Source: Rhizomys pruinosus (Eukaryota; Chordata; Mammalia; Rodentia; Spalacidae). From it: DNA of 64,000 nucleotides. The translations under genes and the position numbers were made by a program. This document shows, in pieces, positions 10,120-21,142 of this stretch. The notes beneath the pieces are model-generated. The model had not been told where the DNA came from, ran no database searches, and saw only the letters and a list, made by a program, of their open reading frames with translations. The DNA lies in contig VZQC01000265.1 in the NCBI GenBank assembly GCA_009823505.1, positions 3,186,034 to 3,250,033 of the forward strand. Direction: 5' to 3'. Positions within the stretch are counted from its first letter, which is position 1. The number at the start of each line of letters is the position of its first letter.

Positions 10120-12880
10120 AAACTCACTGATTTTTATATTGTTTTCTTTGTTTCTATTTCATTAATTTCTCCTCTGGTTTTTATTTCTTCTCATCTATTT
10201 TCATTTGTTCTTGACTTTCCAGAATCTAGAGTTGTGTCGTTAAGTCTTTTACATGTGCTCTTTCTGATTTTTCAATGTAGGCACTAAGAGCTATAAGTTC
10301 TCCTCTTAGGCCTGGTTTTAAGGTGTCCCAGGGGTTTTGTTGCGTTGTATTCTCATTTTCATTTAGTCCCAGGAATACTTTCATTTCTTTCTTAACTTCG
10401 TCTTTAATCCATTGCTCATGAGTCCCTGTGCTTTAGAGGTTCCTTTGCAGTTGATTCTAAGCTTTATTGCACTGTGGTCTGCTAGAACACATGGAATTAT
10501 TTCAAATTGTTTTTAATTTATTGAGTTTTGTCATGCCCCAGAATGTGATGAATTTTAGAAAAGCTTGCATACACTGTTCAATAAAAAGTGAATTCTTTAA
10601 TGTGTGGGTGGAATAGTCTATAGATGTCCATTAGGTCCATTTCTTCTGAGATGTTATTTAATTCAGATGCTTCTCTGTATATTCTTTGTCCAGTTGATCT
10701 GTCTATTGAAGAGAGTGGGGTATTGAAGTCTACTTTTATTGAATTGGGGTTAATCTGTGTTTTATAGTCCTGAGTACTATTTTTATGAATTTGGGTGCAC
10801 CGGAGTTTGGTGCACATATATTCATGATTGCAGTATCTTCTTGGTCAAGTGATCCTTTAATTAGAATGAAATGGCCCTCTTTATCTCCATGACTGGTTTA
10901 ATTTGAAGTCTATTTTGTCAGATATTAGAATTACAATACCTGCTTGCTTCTAAGAACCATTTGCTTGGAATGATGTTTTCCTTCCTTTCACCCTAAGATA
11001 CTGACTATCCTTGAAGATGAGATGAGTTTCTTGAAGACAGCAAAAATATGGGTTTATTTTTTGATCCATTCTGTTGGTCTGTGTCATTTGACAGGGGAGT
11101 TTAAGGCATTAATATTTAATGATAATCTTGAAAGGTGTGATTGGATACTGTCAATCGAGTTTCTTTAAGTGTGTGGATCTGTTTCGAGTTTCCATTATGA
11201 CACCCTCCTCTGTTTTCTTTCTGTAACCTCTTGAGTTATGCTCATTTCATGTTTCTGGTCATTTGCATTGTTTTGAGTCTTCTCCATAGGGCTGGTTTGT
11301 TAGACATGAAAAATTTTCTGTTCTCCTTCAACCTTGTTAGGTAGTTTGGCTGGATAGAGTATTCAGGGTTGGCATCCATGGTTCTATAGAGCTGGGAATA
11401 CCTTCATCCAGGCTTTTCTGGCTTTCATAGTTTGCATTGAGAGGTCAGCTGTGATTCTGATGGTTTTTCCTTTATGTGAAACAGGTTGTTTTTCCTCTAG
11501 CAGCCTTCGGTACCCTCTCTTTGTTCTGTATATGTAATGTTTTTACTATGATAGGCCATGGGGATTTTCTGTTCTGGTCTTGTCTAGTTGGTGTCCTATG
11601 TGCTTCTTGAATCTCTATCAGTAGTTCTTTCCTGAATTTTGTGATGTTTTCTTCTATTATCATGTGATCTGTTCCAAGCCATTGGTCTGAGATTCTTTTC
11701 CTGCCTATATGCCTATAATTCTTATATTTGGTCTTCTCATGTTGTCCCATATTTCTCGCAAACTAAGTTCTTATCTTTTTTTTTTTTTAATTTTACATAG
11801 TCTTTGCTTAAGGACTCCAGTTCTTCAACTTTGTCATCCAGTCTTGATATTCTATTTTCTGTTTCATTCATTCTGCTTGTGTGTCTTTCTACCCTTCTTT
11901 CCAATCGGCTTCTTGGGTTCTTTGAATTCATGCAGATTTCTGTTGGGTTTTCCTCACTCTATCTCTTTTGTGAATTCAGTTTTCAAGTCATGAATTATTT
12001 TTATATTTCATTAAATCTCATATTTGTATATTCCTGAGCTTGCATCACAAGTTCTTTGAGTTATTTGTCTGTGCTTTCTTTAAGTTCTTTGATCATGTTT
12101 ATAATTGTTCTTTTAAATTCTGAGTCCAGCTGTTCCTCAAAATGGTTTTCATTGTAGTGCCCTTCTGGAGGGGAAATGGGTTTTGCTGGGATATATTCTC
12201 TTGGGTTTTCATATTATTTGTGTTTTTGTGCTGCCATTTGGGCATATGAATGTTCTTTATTGGTTTTCTGACCAGTAGGTGTTTCTGTCTGGTTTTCGTT
12301 TAATTGAGTTTTGACGTATTTGTATTGTAAATAGAGCTTGGTGACTTTTGGTTCTGAGTCCTAGGTAGGCAGGACAGTCCAGCAGATCAAGAGCCAAGGA
12401 AGATGGGTTTGGGATTAATTGAGATGGTGCTTAGCACCTACGCTAGGGTGGTTGGCCCTGGGGCAGGTCTGAGAGGCAGGTCAGTGCCAGAGAGGCTGGG
12501 GGCCGGGAAGGATCACCTGAGGATGTGCTTAGTTGGCTGTGCTAGGGTGTTTAGCCGGTTTTGGTTAGGGAAGTAGATTAGAGCTCTAAGGTGGGAAATT
12601 AGGTGTCTGCCTGTGTCCCGGCTGGCAGGATGAGGGTGGGGAGGCTGTGAAGATGAGAAAAGTGGGCTTTGACTTGCCAGCATCCTAGGTGGGTGAGACC
12701 ATCTGGCAGGTCAGGTGTACCAGGACAGATGGGGTTTGGAATACCTGGAGGGGAAATGAACCTGCATTCCAGCCTTACTTCCTGGAGGCTCATTATGGAG
12801 CTGGGGCTCTATCCCAGGGGTTGAAATTCTGTTGAGCAAGTGTCTGTCACATCTCTATGCACCTCATTTGCTTGGAACAG
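10120..12880 (-). mobile_element. L1 retrotransposon, 5' half (5'UTR, ORF1, start of ORF2)
   Basis: On the minus strand, from 12880 downward, the order is a GC-richer 5'UTR with imperfect internal repeats (about 12880-12050), ORF1, then the start of ORF2. ORF1 pieces include a coiled-coil-like segment (11737-11931: heptads of R/E/L with 'NETENRISRLDDKVEEL') and a C-terminal segment (11472-11750: 'IQEAHRTPTRQDQNRKSP'). The ORF2 piece at 10578-10817 carries 'DFNTPLSSIDRS' and 'MDLMDIYRLFHP', typical of the L1 endonuclease domain. Stops and frameshifts break both frames, so it is dead. The reverse-transcriptase half and the 3'UTR are absent: recognisable L1 stops near 10120 and is followed by MIR and unique DNA. 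That is the opposite of the usual 5' truncation. Confidence 0.85.
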
Positions 12881-12884
12881 GCTG

Positions 12885-13645
12885 GACTTGGTGAGTATTA
12901 ACTAAGTGGACTGATGGGTGGCCACTGGATGCCTTTCTCACTCAAGTATAGCACTGACTCTCCATTCATCTTAGGGATTATGACTAGTGCTCCAAACAAC
13001 TCAGCCGTGAGTGTGCCTGTGGAATAACGTAAGAGACAGCAGGGTGCAGGATGGACGCTGTCGCCCACTTCTGGGAAGGAGTTTGATTTGTGTGAGATCC
13101 AGCACCTTTTTACCTGGTTTCTGACACTCAGCTTCATCCATTCATACTGAGAAAATCCCTTCATGTCTGCGAAGGTGACTATGTCAACAATACCGAAATT
13201 CAGAAGCCAGTCTCATTCTCATGTGCATGTTATGATATTGGGCAGGGTCACCATCTCTGGGAAAGGCCCCAAAAGCCTGAATTTGGGGCTTACCTCAGCC
13301 TGGTCTAAAATATGCATGCTCTTACACAGGCATCATGGCCTTAAGTTCCTGTCCTTTAATGCCCATAAATCAAAGTGAGCTGAAAGTTTCTCTGCTCTAG
13401 GCAACCTTGAACAAGGAGAAGGGAGTGAGTTGGGGAGTTGGGTATCCTCATGGCCATCCCAGTACCTGGCCATGTTTAATAAGTGCTAGTTTAACTCTTT
13501 TTCCTCTTGCATTATGTAAAACATACGGGAAATACATATCTTAAATCACTGTTAACATCACCACTCATAATACAGCTCTGAGAGTTGTTGGCCTCTGTAT
13601 AATCATAGGTAGGGTAAGCCAAAAAATAGTTAAAATAATAAATGC
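12885..13645. other. unique sequence
   Basis: No repeat or exon is recognised. Frames up to 88 codons look like chance. Confidence 0.45.
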
Positions 13646-13649
13646 CAAG

Positions 13650-13920
13650 ATTTCCTCAGGAGCTCCCAGAAAGGAAATCAGGGGAAGTGGAGCTGCGGCA
13701 GCAGCGGCAACTAACAAACACTTAATTTGCTGTGATATGTTCCATGTCTTTGTCTCCGGAACAATTAGCTGGATGAATAAATAGCTGTCTGCCCTCAGAA
13801 CGGGAACATAATATGCAATTAAAATTAAGGACTTTCTATTGAGGGGACCTGCTACACAAAATTATAGGAAGAAACCATCAGAGAATATTATTGTTTCGAA
13901 TATTTAGGAATCGGAGTAAT
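13650..13920. promoter_or_regulatory. candidate conserved non-coding element
   Basis: A repeat-free stretch whose composition changes sharply: AT-rich with several homeodomain-like cores (caattagctg, caattaaaattaagg, agtaattagg) beside a GCGGCAGCAGCGGC patch. No open frame spans it. Conservation is inferred from texture alone; no alignment was available. Confidence 0.35.
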
Positions 13921-14261
13921 TAGGAGATGCCAAACACTGAGGACCAGCCAGAAGGTGAATTAAGGGGACAGGGAAGAAAGGTCTCACATCTCTGGTTGTG
14001 GGCCACAGGGAGTGGTCCTGTCACACGTGGAAAGTGGGGCTTTTTGGAAGCTTTGTCCATGGTGAATCCTGAGGGTGTGACTGAGACTCCACTAGTAGAC
14101 TGAATCACCTTCTGGATCCTCCATTTACTTCCAAACTTTGGTTTTTATCCCTCATCTGAAAAAACAAAAAAAAAAACAACAAACAAGGCTAATCATTTTG
14201 ACCACATAGATTTGCTGAGAGCATTAGAAATGAAGTGATCCATGTAATGTGCTTCTTGAAG

Positions 14262-14579
14262 TACAATCAGTCCCCAGACCCTGTGGGCTCTGCATCTGTG
14301 GGTTCAACCAACTGGAGATGGAGAATATTAATGACAGATGTTTTGGGACTGAAGATGGATTTTTTTCTTGTAATTATTCCTAAAGAAAACAATAGAACAA
14401 ATATTCATACAGCACTTGTATATCATAAGTAATCTAGAGATCATTTAAAACATGCAAGAAGTATATGGGTATTATATGCAAATATTACACTATATTATAG
14501 GTAGGAGTTGAATAGCCAAAGATTTGAATGTCCATCAGATTTCTGGAAACAACCTCATAAATGCTGAGGGGTGACTGTA
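14262..14579. mobile_element. TcMar-Tigger-type MITE, near full length
   Basis: It begins TA-CAATCAGTCCCC and ends GGGGTGACTG-TA, so it has imperfect terminal inverted repeats flanked by a TA dinucleotide. Inside are 'ctgcatctgtgggttcaacc' and 'taagtaatctagagatcatt', phrases of Tigger-derived MITEs. There is no transposase frame. Confidence 0.8.
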
Positions 14580-14657
14580 CATGAAAGTAGTTAGGTTTTT
14601 AGACATTATTATATGTTCACTGAGATTGGGAGATAGCCACATGAAACAGAGAAGGTT

Positions 14658-14664
<7 letters not shown>

Positions 14665-14694
<30 letters not shown>
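14665..14694. repeat. (CA)n microsatellite
   Basis: A pure CA run of about 30 bases. Confidence 0.98.
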
Positions 14695-14696
<2 letters not shown>

Positions 14697-14699
14697 GTT

Positions 14700-15410
14700 A
14701 CAGGTGATACTTTAGTGGTTAGGATATCTTTAGCTTCAAATAGTAGGCAGTCCAGCTGCAGGGGACTGGTACCTGAGGGCACTTATTATCCCACAGAACA
14801 AGAATCCTGGCATGGATAAGTTCACTGTTCAATGAATTCACCACTCCTATTGGCTACCTGGTAGTGCTCTTGAAGTTAACCATGAGTTGCTTTGGTGTTT
14901 GAAATGAGGGCTGCTGTTCCAAATGTCACATCTATCTGCAGCTACATTTAGAAACAGGAAAGAGACTCTGTTTCTTCCCACAGATCTCTTTTGCAAGTCT
15001 AGAAAATCTTTACCCCCTTCACTCCACCCCGACTTGAACATATGCCAATTCACAAGAAGAATAGAAATCTGATGGACACTCAGATCTTTAGCTATTCAAC
15101 TTTCATTTAGTAACTAGGAGGGATCTCCTTTGAAGCACATGACCCCAGCATCCTGCAGACAAACAGAAATAGTCAGCAAAGAAGCTGGGGTTGAAATGTT
15201 TGGGAGTGAGGAGATGGAGGCATCTGTCTCAGTATATGGTGCCAGATACCAAAGTCATATGGAAAACCATGCATGTCACCCCCCCCCCCGTGATGGGAGA
15301 CACCATGGAGAAAATCACTCAAACAATATTGTGTTGCCATAGGGCTAGAGCAGAACTTACATTTACTTTCTGTATTTTCTAGTATTACCTGACTTTGGAG
15401 AAATGTATTT
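14700..15410. other. unique sequence
   Basis: No repeat or gene is recognised. It contains a run of C near 15280. Confidence 0.4.
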
Positions 15411-15412
15411 TA

Positions 15413-15622
15413 GCGGCTGGAGAGCTGGTTCAGTGGTTAAGAGCACTAGTTGCTCTTGCAGAGGATCTGGGTTTGATTCCCAGCACCCACATGGCATCTA
15501 ACAACAGTCTGTAACTCCGGTTCCAGGAGATTTGATGCCCCCCTCCACAGGCATTGCATGACGTGGGTGTACCTATTTACATGAAGGCAGTATACTCATA
15601 CACATTTTTAAAAAATGAAAAA
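15413..15622 (+). mobile_element. B3 SINE
   Basis: Head ggctggagagctggttcagt, then aagagcactagttgctcttg, ccagcacccacatggc and an A-rich end. Moderately diverged. Confidence 0.9.
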
Positions 15623-15883
15623 AAATACGTTTTATATTGTTATAATCAAATTCCATTTTTGGAAAAGTGTCATTTTCTAAAATAAAGCAATTGGTACTCA
15701 TTGAACCACCTTCTCAGTCAGTATAAGGAGTCTGTAACTCTTTCACAGGGCAGGCCTCATATGAGAAGGTGATAGAGGAACTTCCTGTCTAGAACTCTAA
15801 CACTATCCATGTTTATAGAGTCCCAGGTCCCTTTGAATGAATGATTTAGTTTACCCCCTAACATGATCTTTCATAACTTTGTT

Positions 15884-15940
15884 ATCTCCATTCTATAGGT
15901 GAGGAAACAGCCAGAGATTGCTAACTTATTAATTCTTCAT
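15884..15940 (+). mobile_element. MIR fragment
   Basis: ttctataggtgaggaaacag matches the 'ttacagatgaggaaac' core. Only a fragment is visible. Confidence 0.4.
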
Positions 15941-16169
15941 CCTATTGCTTTCCTTTTGCTTTGATCGGCTCTGGGAATAAATTCAAATCAAGCAAGAATG
16001 CACAGTCTCTATGCCCTAGATTTTATCATCTCAACAAGAGACAAAATCAAGCAATGTGGCAATTTCAGTGGGATGGAGGCAGGCAGTCTCTGCCTAGCCT
16101 CCTGTACCCATTCCTTGCTGTGCACCTTCCCTGGTCTCCTCTGTGCTTTCACCCATGCTTCCCATAAAG

Positions 16170-16540
16170 GTCAGAGTTCTCTAGGGAGACAGAACCAAGA
16201 ATGCGTGTACAGATGTATAGGAACAGCCAGATGGTGATGTGAGAGTCGATGACCAAAGACTTGCCCTCAGCAAGTTGGAGATCCAGGGAAACCCACGGTG
16301 TAGTCATAGTTCAGACTGATGGACTGAAAATTAAGAGCTCTGTTGTCTGGGGACATAAAAGGTGGGTGCCTCAGCTCAGGCAGAGAGAGGACATCTGTTC
16401 TTCCTCTCTTTCTTCTATCCAGACACTCCCTGGACTGGAAGTTGGCACCTGTGGCGGAGGGCAGACTTCTTTACTTAGTTTATTGATCAAATTCTAATCT
16501 CTTTTAGAAATACTTTATAGACATACTTCACCACTAATCT
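16170..16540 (-). mobile_element. old LTR-like repeat, antisense
   Basis: It starts with 'cagagttctctagggagaca' and runs through 'gcaagttggagatccaggga'. These resemble the end of an old mammalian LTR-type repeat on the minus strand. Family not assigned. Confidence 0.45.
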
Positions 16541-16558
16541 GAATGTCCCTGGCCCAGA

Positions 16559-16610
<52 letters not shown>
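16559..16610. repeat. (GT)n microsatellite
   Basis: A GT run of about 50 bases, directly followed by a SINE tail, as often seen with B4-type elements. Confidence 0.97.
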
Positions 16611-16722
16611 TGTACAGGCTTGTAGCGGCCAGATGTTGACATCGTGTCTTCCTCAGTTGCTCCCCATCTTATAACTAGTTTTCTTGGGAGACTTTACCTG
16701 CTAAGCCGTCTCCCCAGCCCCC
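16611..16722 (-). mobile_element. B4-like SINE fragment, antisense
   Basis: 'gtcttcctcagttgctcccc' and the terminal 'ctaagccgtctccccagccc' match the same family as 53880-54185 with its middle deleted. Confidence 0.65.
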
Positions 16723-16846
16723 TCCCCACTTCTTAAATCATCTTTCTCATTCTCCTCTTGCTGCTTCTACTTTACCTGCTAAGCCGTCTCCCCAGCCCCC
16801 TCCCCACTTCTTAAATCATCTTTCTCATTCTCCTCTTTACTTGCTG
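16691..16846. repeat. tandem duplication, 78 bp x 2
   Basis: The segment starting ACTTTACCTGCTAAGCCGTC at 16691 is repeated at 16769 almost without change, and includes the end of the SINE. The second copy gains a few bases (cttta) near its end. A recent local duplication. Confidence 0.95.
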
Positions 16847-16924
16847 CTTCTACTTATTGCCTGCTGGCAACAGCTCCATGGTGGAGTCCTGCCACAAAGC
16901 CCAGGACAAGGCTCTGCTGCCAGG

Positions 16925-17005
16925 GTTGTGGTGTCCTGACTTAAGCCAGTGCCATTTGTCTGTCTGGACCTCAGACGCCTCTTCAGGGAAATGGGACAAA
17001 TCCCT
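16925..17005 (-). mobile_element. MIR SINE fragment, antisense
   Basis: ctggacctcagacgcctctt, then cagggaaatgggac matches antisense MIR. It accounts for part of the 142-codon frame here. Confidence 0.45.
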
Positions 17006-17379
17006 GTTCACATTCCACATAGACTGGTAGGGAGAACCCAACACCCTACGGAGTATAAAAGCAGATGTTCAAATGGCAAGAGATGTGGCAATGAAATTTA
17101 CATTGCGAGTGTCAAAGACAAAGAATTTGGGACCATCTTGGTAGCTGTCTGGATAGTCATGTGCTTTAAGGAAACATCTTTTTCAGATCAAGCAACTGTG
17201 ACTGAGAGGCTCGGGCTGTCTCTGTTCTCAGCCTATCGGCACCCCTGCCTGAAATCCTCCCATTCTTTCTCCCTGCCAAAAACCTCTGAGTTAATGGGAC
17301 CAGTGAGCATTTTTGCACTCAGGACTGGGGGGTTATTGGAAGAACAATGTGAAGAGCACAGGGAGGCACTTGGTTAAAT

Positions 17380-17620
17380 GCATGATTGCGGATTGCCAGC
17401 CTCCTATTTGTAATAGGGTAATTACACTTATTATTATGTAAAATACCACTGATTGTAAGAGAGGCCATCAATTTAACTGCAACTTTTCAAAAAGAGAAAT
17501 ATCAGAAACATTAAATGTACCCATCCATTTAAGATATTCTGATTTTAGAAATGTAATGTAGAGAGAAAGAAACAAGTGTCTTATAATTGAAGAATTAGGG
17601 TAATAACCATGGGAATGGGA
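17380..17620. promoter_or_regulatory. candidate conserved non-coding element
   Basis: Repeat-free AT-rich block with 'gggtaattacacttattatt' and 'gtcttataattgaagaatta'. These are homeodomain-like cores in a sequence without a known repeat. The claim rests only on texture. Confidence 0.25.
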
Positions 17621-17995
17621 ATTTGGATGGATGAAGTTAAGAGAACATTAGTGGGAGAGGCAAGTTCAAGTTCAAGTAGGTTAAAGCACAGGGGCATGAA
17701 TGTTCCCTGAGGATCTGGAAAGAGACTTGGGCTCCAGCTGAATCACAGCTGTGACTTAGCCATGCACACACGACATGCTCCCAAGGAGCCCCAGGTCCCT
17801 AAAGGAATCAGATTCCTACCCTAATAGAGCAGTTGTGAGCACTCACCCAAGCAGGGAGTAGTAGGCCTGAAGGCAGGCATCCAGTGAGAATTCTACAGGA
17901 AGCAGTGTTTGTGCTAGATCTCAGAGGCTGAGAGGAAGTAGGCTGGGCCATAGGCTGAGCTTGCATGGAAGGAAGAGACCAACATGAGTACACAC
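17621..17995. other. unique or old L2-like sequence
   Basis: Phrases such as 'tgagaattctacaggaagca' and 'ctgagaggaagtaggctggg' have an L2-like look. Not resolvable by eye. Confidence 0.3.
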
Positions 17996-17996
17996 C

Positions 17997-18139
17997 CACG
18001 TGGGCTCTGCATCCTCACGTGGGAGCCCTGGAGGACAGACTCTGCATCCTCACGTGGGAGCCCTGGTGGACAGACTCTGCATCCTCACGTGGGAGCCCTG
18101 GTGGACAGACTCTGCATCCTCACGTGGGAGCCCTGGTGA
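17997..18139. repeat. 35-bp minisatellite carrying CACGTG
   Basis: Units of 35 bp start TCTGCATCCTCACGTGGGAG at 18006, 18041, 18076 and 18111 (last one partial). Each has one palindromic CACGTG E-box, and a fifth CACGTG lies just upstream at 17997. Unit differences are minimal. Confidence 0.95.
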
Positions 18140-18540
18140 ACTGAGGCGGTGTCCAGGGAGAAAGCATTGGAGGCTCCACATCAAAAGACTGGACCTGACC
18201 TCAGGAGCCCTGGGAGCCCCCAGAAGCAAGACCACCGGGGAGTCTGCTGCCACTGGCGCAGGGGTAGGAGGACCAGCAGGCTCACTGCAACTGTTCTCAA
18301 AGTGTGATCCAAGGAACCCTGGCATCTCTGAACCCCTTCAAGGAGGCCAAGATGTCAAAACTATTTTCATGATGATGCTAACACCTCATTTGTTCCTTTC
18401 AGTCTTACTCTCTGGTGAGTGCCCAGTGGGGTTTCTCAGAGGCCCTGCACAAATGAGCCCAGGACAGATCGGATGTGGAAGCAGACACAGATCAGCCACC
18501 CTCTTTTAATTCAGGCTGCCGTTTGGGCTATTTTTCTTAC
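18140..18540. other. unique sequence
   Basis: A 169-codon frame starting at 18000 runs from the minisatellite into this stretch. No domain is recognisable. Confidence 0.4.
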
Positions 18541-18544
18541 TTGC

Positions 18545-18700
18545 CTTCATAGCACCAGGATGAGGAAAGGCTGGTTGGTTTGGGATTTTACACAGGAAGA
18601 AACTGGCTGGGAGAGGGTGAGCTGTTTATCCCAAGGATATGGAATGAATCTGGGACAGGCCAGGATTCATGCCAGACCTGGGGACTCTGGATGTGTGTAG
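18545..18700 (+). mobile_element. MIR SINE
   Basis: 'ttacacaggaagaaactggc', 'gagctgtttatcccaaggat' and 'gggacaggccaggattcatg' follow the MIR core and 3' order. Confidence 0.55.
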
Positions 18701-19149
18701 TTCTCATGGTTAATGCAGTGAGTGGAGAGCGTTCGAAGCCTCAGCTCTGGAGAAGCACCAGGGATCTGATGACTGATGGCGTCTGGGAGAACATGCCGGT
18801 CTTTTAGGTGGTGTGGATTGGGATGTTGGTACCCACCACAGGCAGAGGGAAGATACTGATCTGACTAAGCAACCCAAGAGAGGATGGTGTGGCTTTGAAA
18901 GGTTCTGGGAAGAAATGCAGCCATTGGCGAGCTTATCCAAGGATGGAACTTGCTGGAACTATCATGAAGGAAGCTTTTCTAGAGCAGATTTCTTCTTACC
19001 GTCATCAGTAGAGCTTACCAGGTGTGTCACGTACTAAGCCTGGTTCAGGGAAGCACCACGGAGCAGGGAGAGAAGAACAAATAGTTCACATCACTCTTAC
19101 GAAAAGGTCAAGGAGCAGAGGCATAACCTGCACTGTGCATGGAGACTGT
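18701..19149. other. unique sequence
   Basis: No gene or repeat is recognised. Confidence 0.4.
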
Positions 19150-19330
19150 GGACTTCCACTTTGCTCTGAAACTTGTTCACAGTATTACCCTGGACATGGG
19201 ACGTGGCATCTCTGTGCCTCAGTTTCCTTTGAGTAAGATAAAGATGGTGTATGCATACTCACCTGTACAGTTAATATAAGAATTACACAGATAAATACTT
19301 GTCAAGCTTTTAGCTCTTGGCCTGGCAGAG
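19150..19330 (-). mobile_element. MIR SINE, antisense
   Basis: 'ctctgtgcctcagtttcctt' is the hallmark of antisense MIR, followed by 'aagaattacacagataaata', its A-rich part. Confidence 0.85.
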
Positions 19331-19930
19331 GAATTTGAAAAACGTCATTTCATACACGTTATTACACAACTCTACACATACTACTGTGTTTGAATGTGTC
19401 TTTATCCATTGCAAATTTAATCCCTGTTACAACCTGTGATGAGAAAAGGTACCTTAAGAGAGGTGATGGTTCTGAGTGTTCGGTCTTCACAGAAGGCTTA
19501 ATGGTATTATCACCAGAGCCAGTTATTTGTCTTGGAGGTGGGCCCATTAAAAAAAAAACAAAAACAAAAAACTTTTCAACACTGTCTTGCCCACTTTCAA
19601 GTCATCTTTTGACCTTCTGTCCTCTACCAGGGGACAAAAGCAGGAAGACCTCACCCGATGGCACTACCTTGATACTGGCCATCCCAGGCTTCACAACTGT
19701 GAGAAGTACATTCTGTTCTCTACAGATTACTCTGTTGTATTGGTTACTAGTGATGGATGCTTCTGCTCAAATAGATTTCTACTTTAATTTCTTAACTTCT
19801 GAGGATTTCCTATTTGAGTTCTCTACATCACTTCCGCCCTCCTTTCCCTTCAAACTACGGCTACATCCCTCAATTCCCTTTCAATTTCATGACCTTTTCT
19901 TTATTATTTTTACCTTTGTGTGTATATGTG

Positions 19931-19932
<2 letters not shown>
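19331..19932. other. unique sequence with a long chance frame
   Basis: A 200-codon plus-strand frame (19390-19992) runs into the CA repeat, ending in Thr-His runs. It has no recognisable domain. Confidence 0.4.

Positions 19933-19933
<1 letters not shown>

Positions 19934-19977
<44 letters not shown>
19934..19977. repeat. (CA)n microsatellite
   Basis: A pure CA run of about 43 bases. Confidence 0.98.
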
Positions 19978-19978
<1 letters not shown>

Positions 19979-20144
19979 ACCCTTCCTACTGAGTCCATTT
20001 AGTGGTGCTCATACCATGAGATAGTATTGTCACGTTATTGTGGGTCTTTCTACCTCAGTTAACCAAGTTTAGAAATATGTGCAGAATTTTGTTTCCATGT
20101 TAATTTTAAATCCCATCATGTTGGCAATCAAGAGTAGCTATCGT

Positions 20145-20310
20145 AGATCGGCAATATGGTACACTGGATAACGGAACTTGCTGCCATGCCTGATAACCTG
20201 AGTTCAATTCCTAAAACCCACATGGTAGAAAGGAAGAACCAACTCCACAAGTTGTCCTCCAACCTCTGTACATGGCATATGTGTGTCCTTTAAATCCCTA
20301 TGCACTAAAT
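20145..20310 (+). mobile_element. B2-superfamily SINE (diverged)
   Basis: 'cttgctgccatgcctgataa', 'cctgagttcaattcc' and 'aagaaccaactccacaagtt' match the tRNA-derived SINE type whose head ends in 'cctgatgacctgagttc'. Confidence 0.75.
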
Positions 20311-20889
20311 TAATATGAACATAGTAACACTTGCCTTTGGGGTTCTGTCATATTACCACAAAATGAGCTAAGACATAGATGAAGATTAGTCACATGCTAC
20401 GATGTGGCAGCCTCACAAAGCCCAAATTCAAGTGTCATTGTCACAGTAGGGCTGTGTGTTTGTTAGGTGTGTTAGTGATGCTGATAAATAGTGTTGTCTA
20501 GAAGAGTTCCGTGATTTGCCCCAGGCATAAGGCTGCACGGCTTCCCTCCTCGGTCTGTCCCAATGGCAAGTGCCTGGTCTATCAATCCTCACTTCTGATA
20601 TTGAAGGCCCTGCAAGTTGGACTGACTTGAATAGATTCTATTGCTTGCATGAAGAAGGCTCTTTGTTAAGAGAAGCTTCCTGGAACTAGGGGTTGTGGGA
20701 GGTGGACTCTGCATGAGCACATCCTTGCATCGAGGACATGAGCCTGGGTGTCCACCTCAAAGAGGGATCTGAGAACCTCGGTAGAGTCTATGGAGGTGGA
20801 TACTTGGGAGGATGCTGAATCTTTGGTCACATTCTGGTTGTTCTTTGTGTGACCAGTTGTAGAACTCTGTAATAGTCTCCATCTGTTGT
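20311..20889. other. unique sequence
   Basis: No gene or repeat recognised. Confidence 0.4.
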
Positions 20890-20905
20890 AAAGAGAAGCT
20901 TCGTT

Positions 20906-21128
20906 GGGGCTGGAGAGATGGCCTAGCGGTTAAGAGCGCCAACTGCTCTTGCAGAGGACCTGGGTTCAATCCCCAGAACCCACATGGTGGCTGAAAACCA
21001 TCTTTAACTCCAGTTCCAGGGGAATCCGACACCCTCTTCTGACCTTCGCGGCACTGCACCACACAGGTGCACAAACCTACATGCAGGCAGTACACTCATA
21101 CACATACAAAAATAAATAAAATTACAAA
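20906..21128 (+). mobile_element. B3 SINE, first of a tandem pair
   Basis: Full-length B3 with box B-like GGTTCAATCCC and an A-rich tail. Target repeat aaagagaagcttc at 20890-20902 and 21129-21141 is exact (13 bp). The body is close to the B3 at 102. Confidence 0.95.
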
Positions 21129-21142
21129 AAAGAGAAGCTTCT

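Noticed and set aside
16949..17377. 142-codon open frame
   Set aside because: It overlaps an antisense MIR and shows no domain.
19390..19992. 200-codon open frame
   Set aside because: It ends in a CA microsatellite translated as Thr-His and has no motif.
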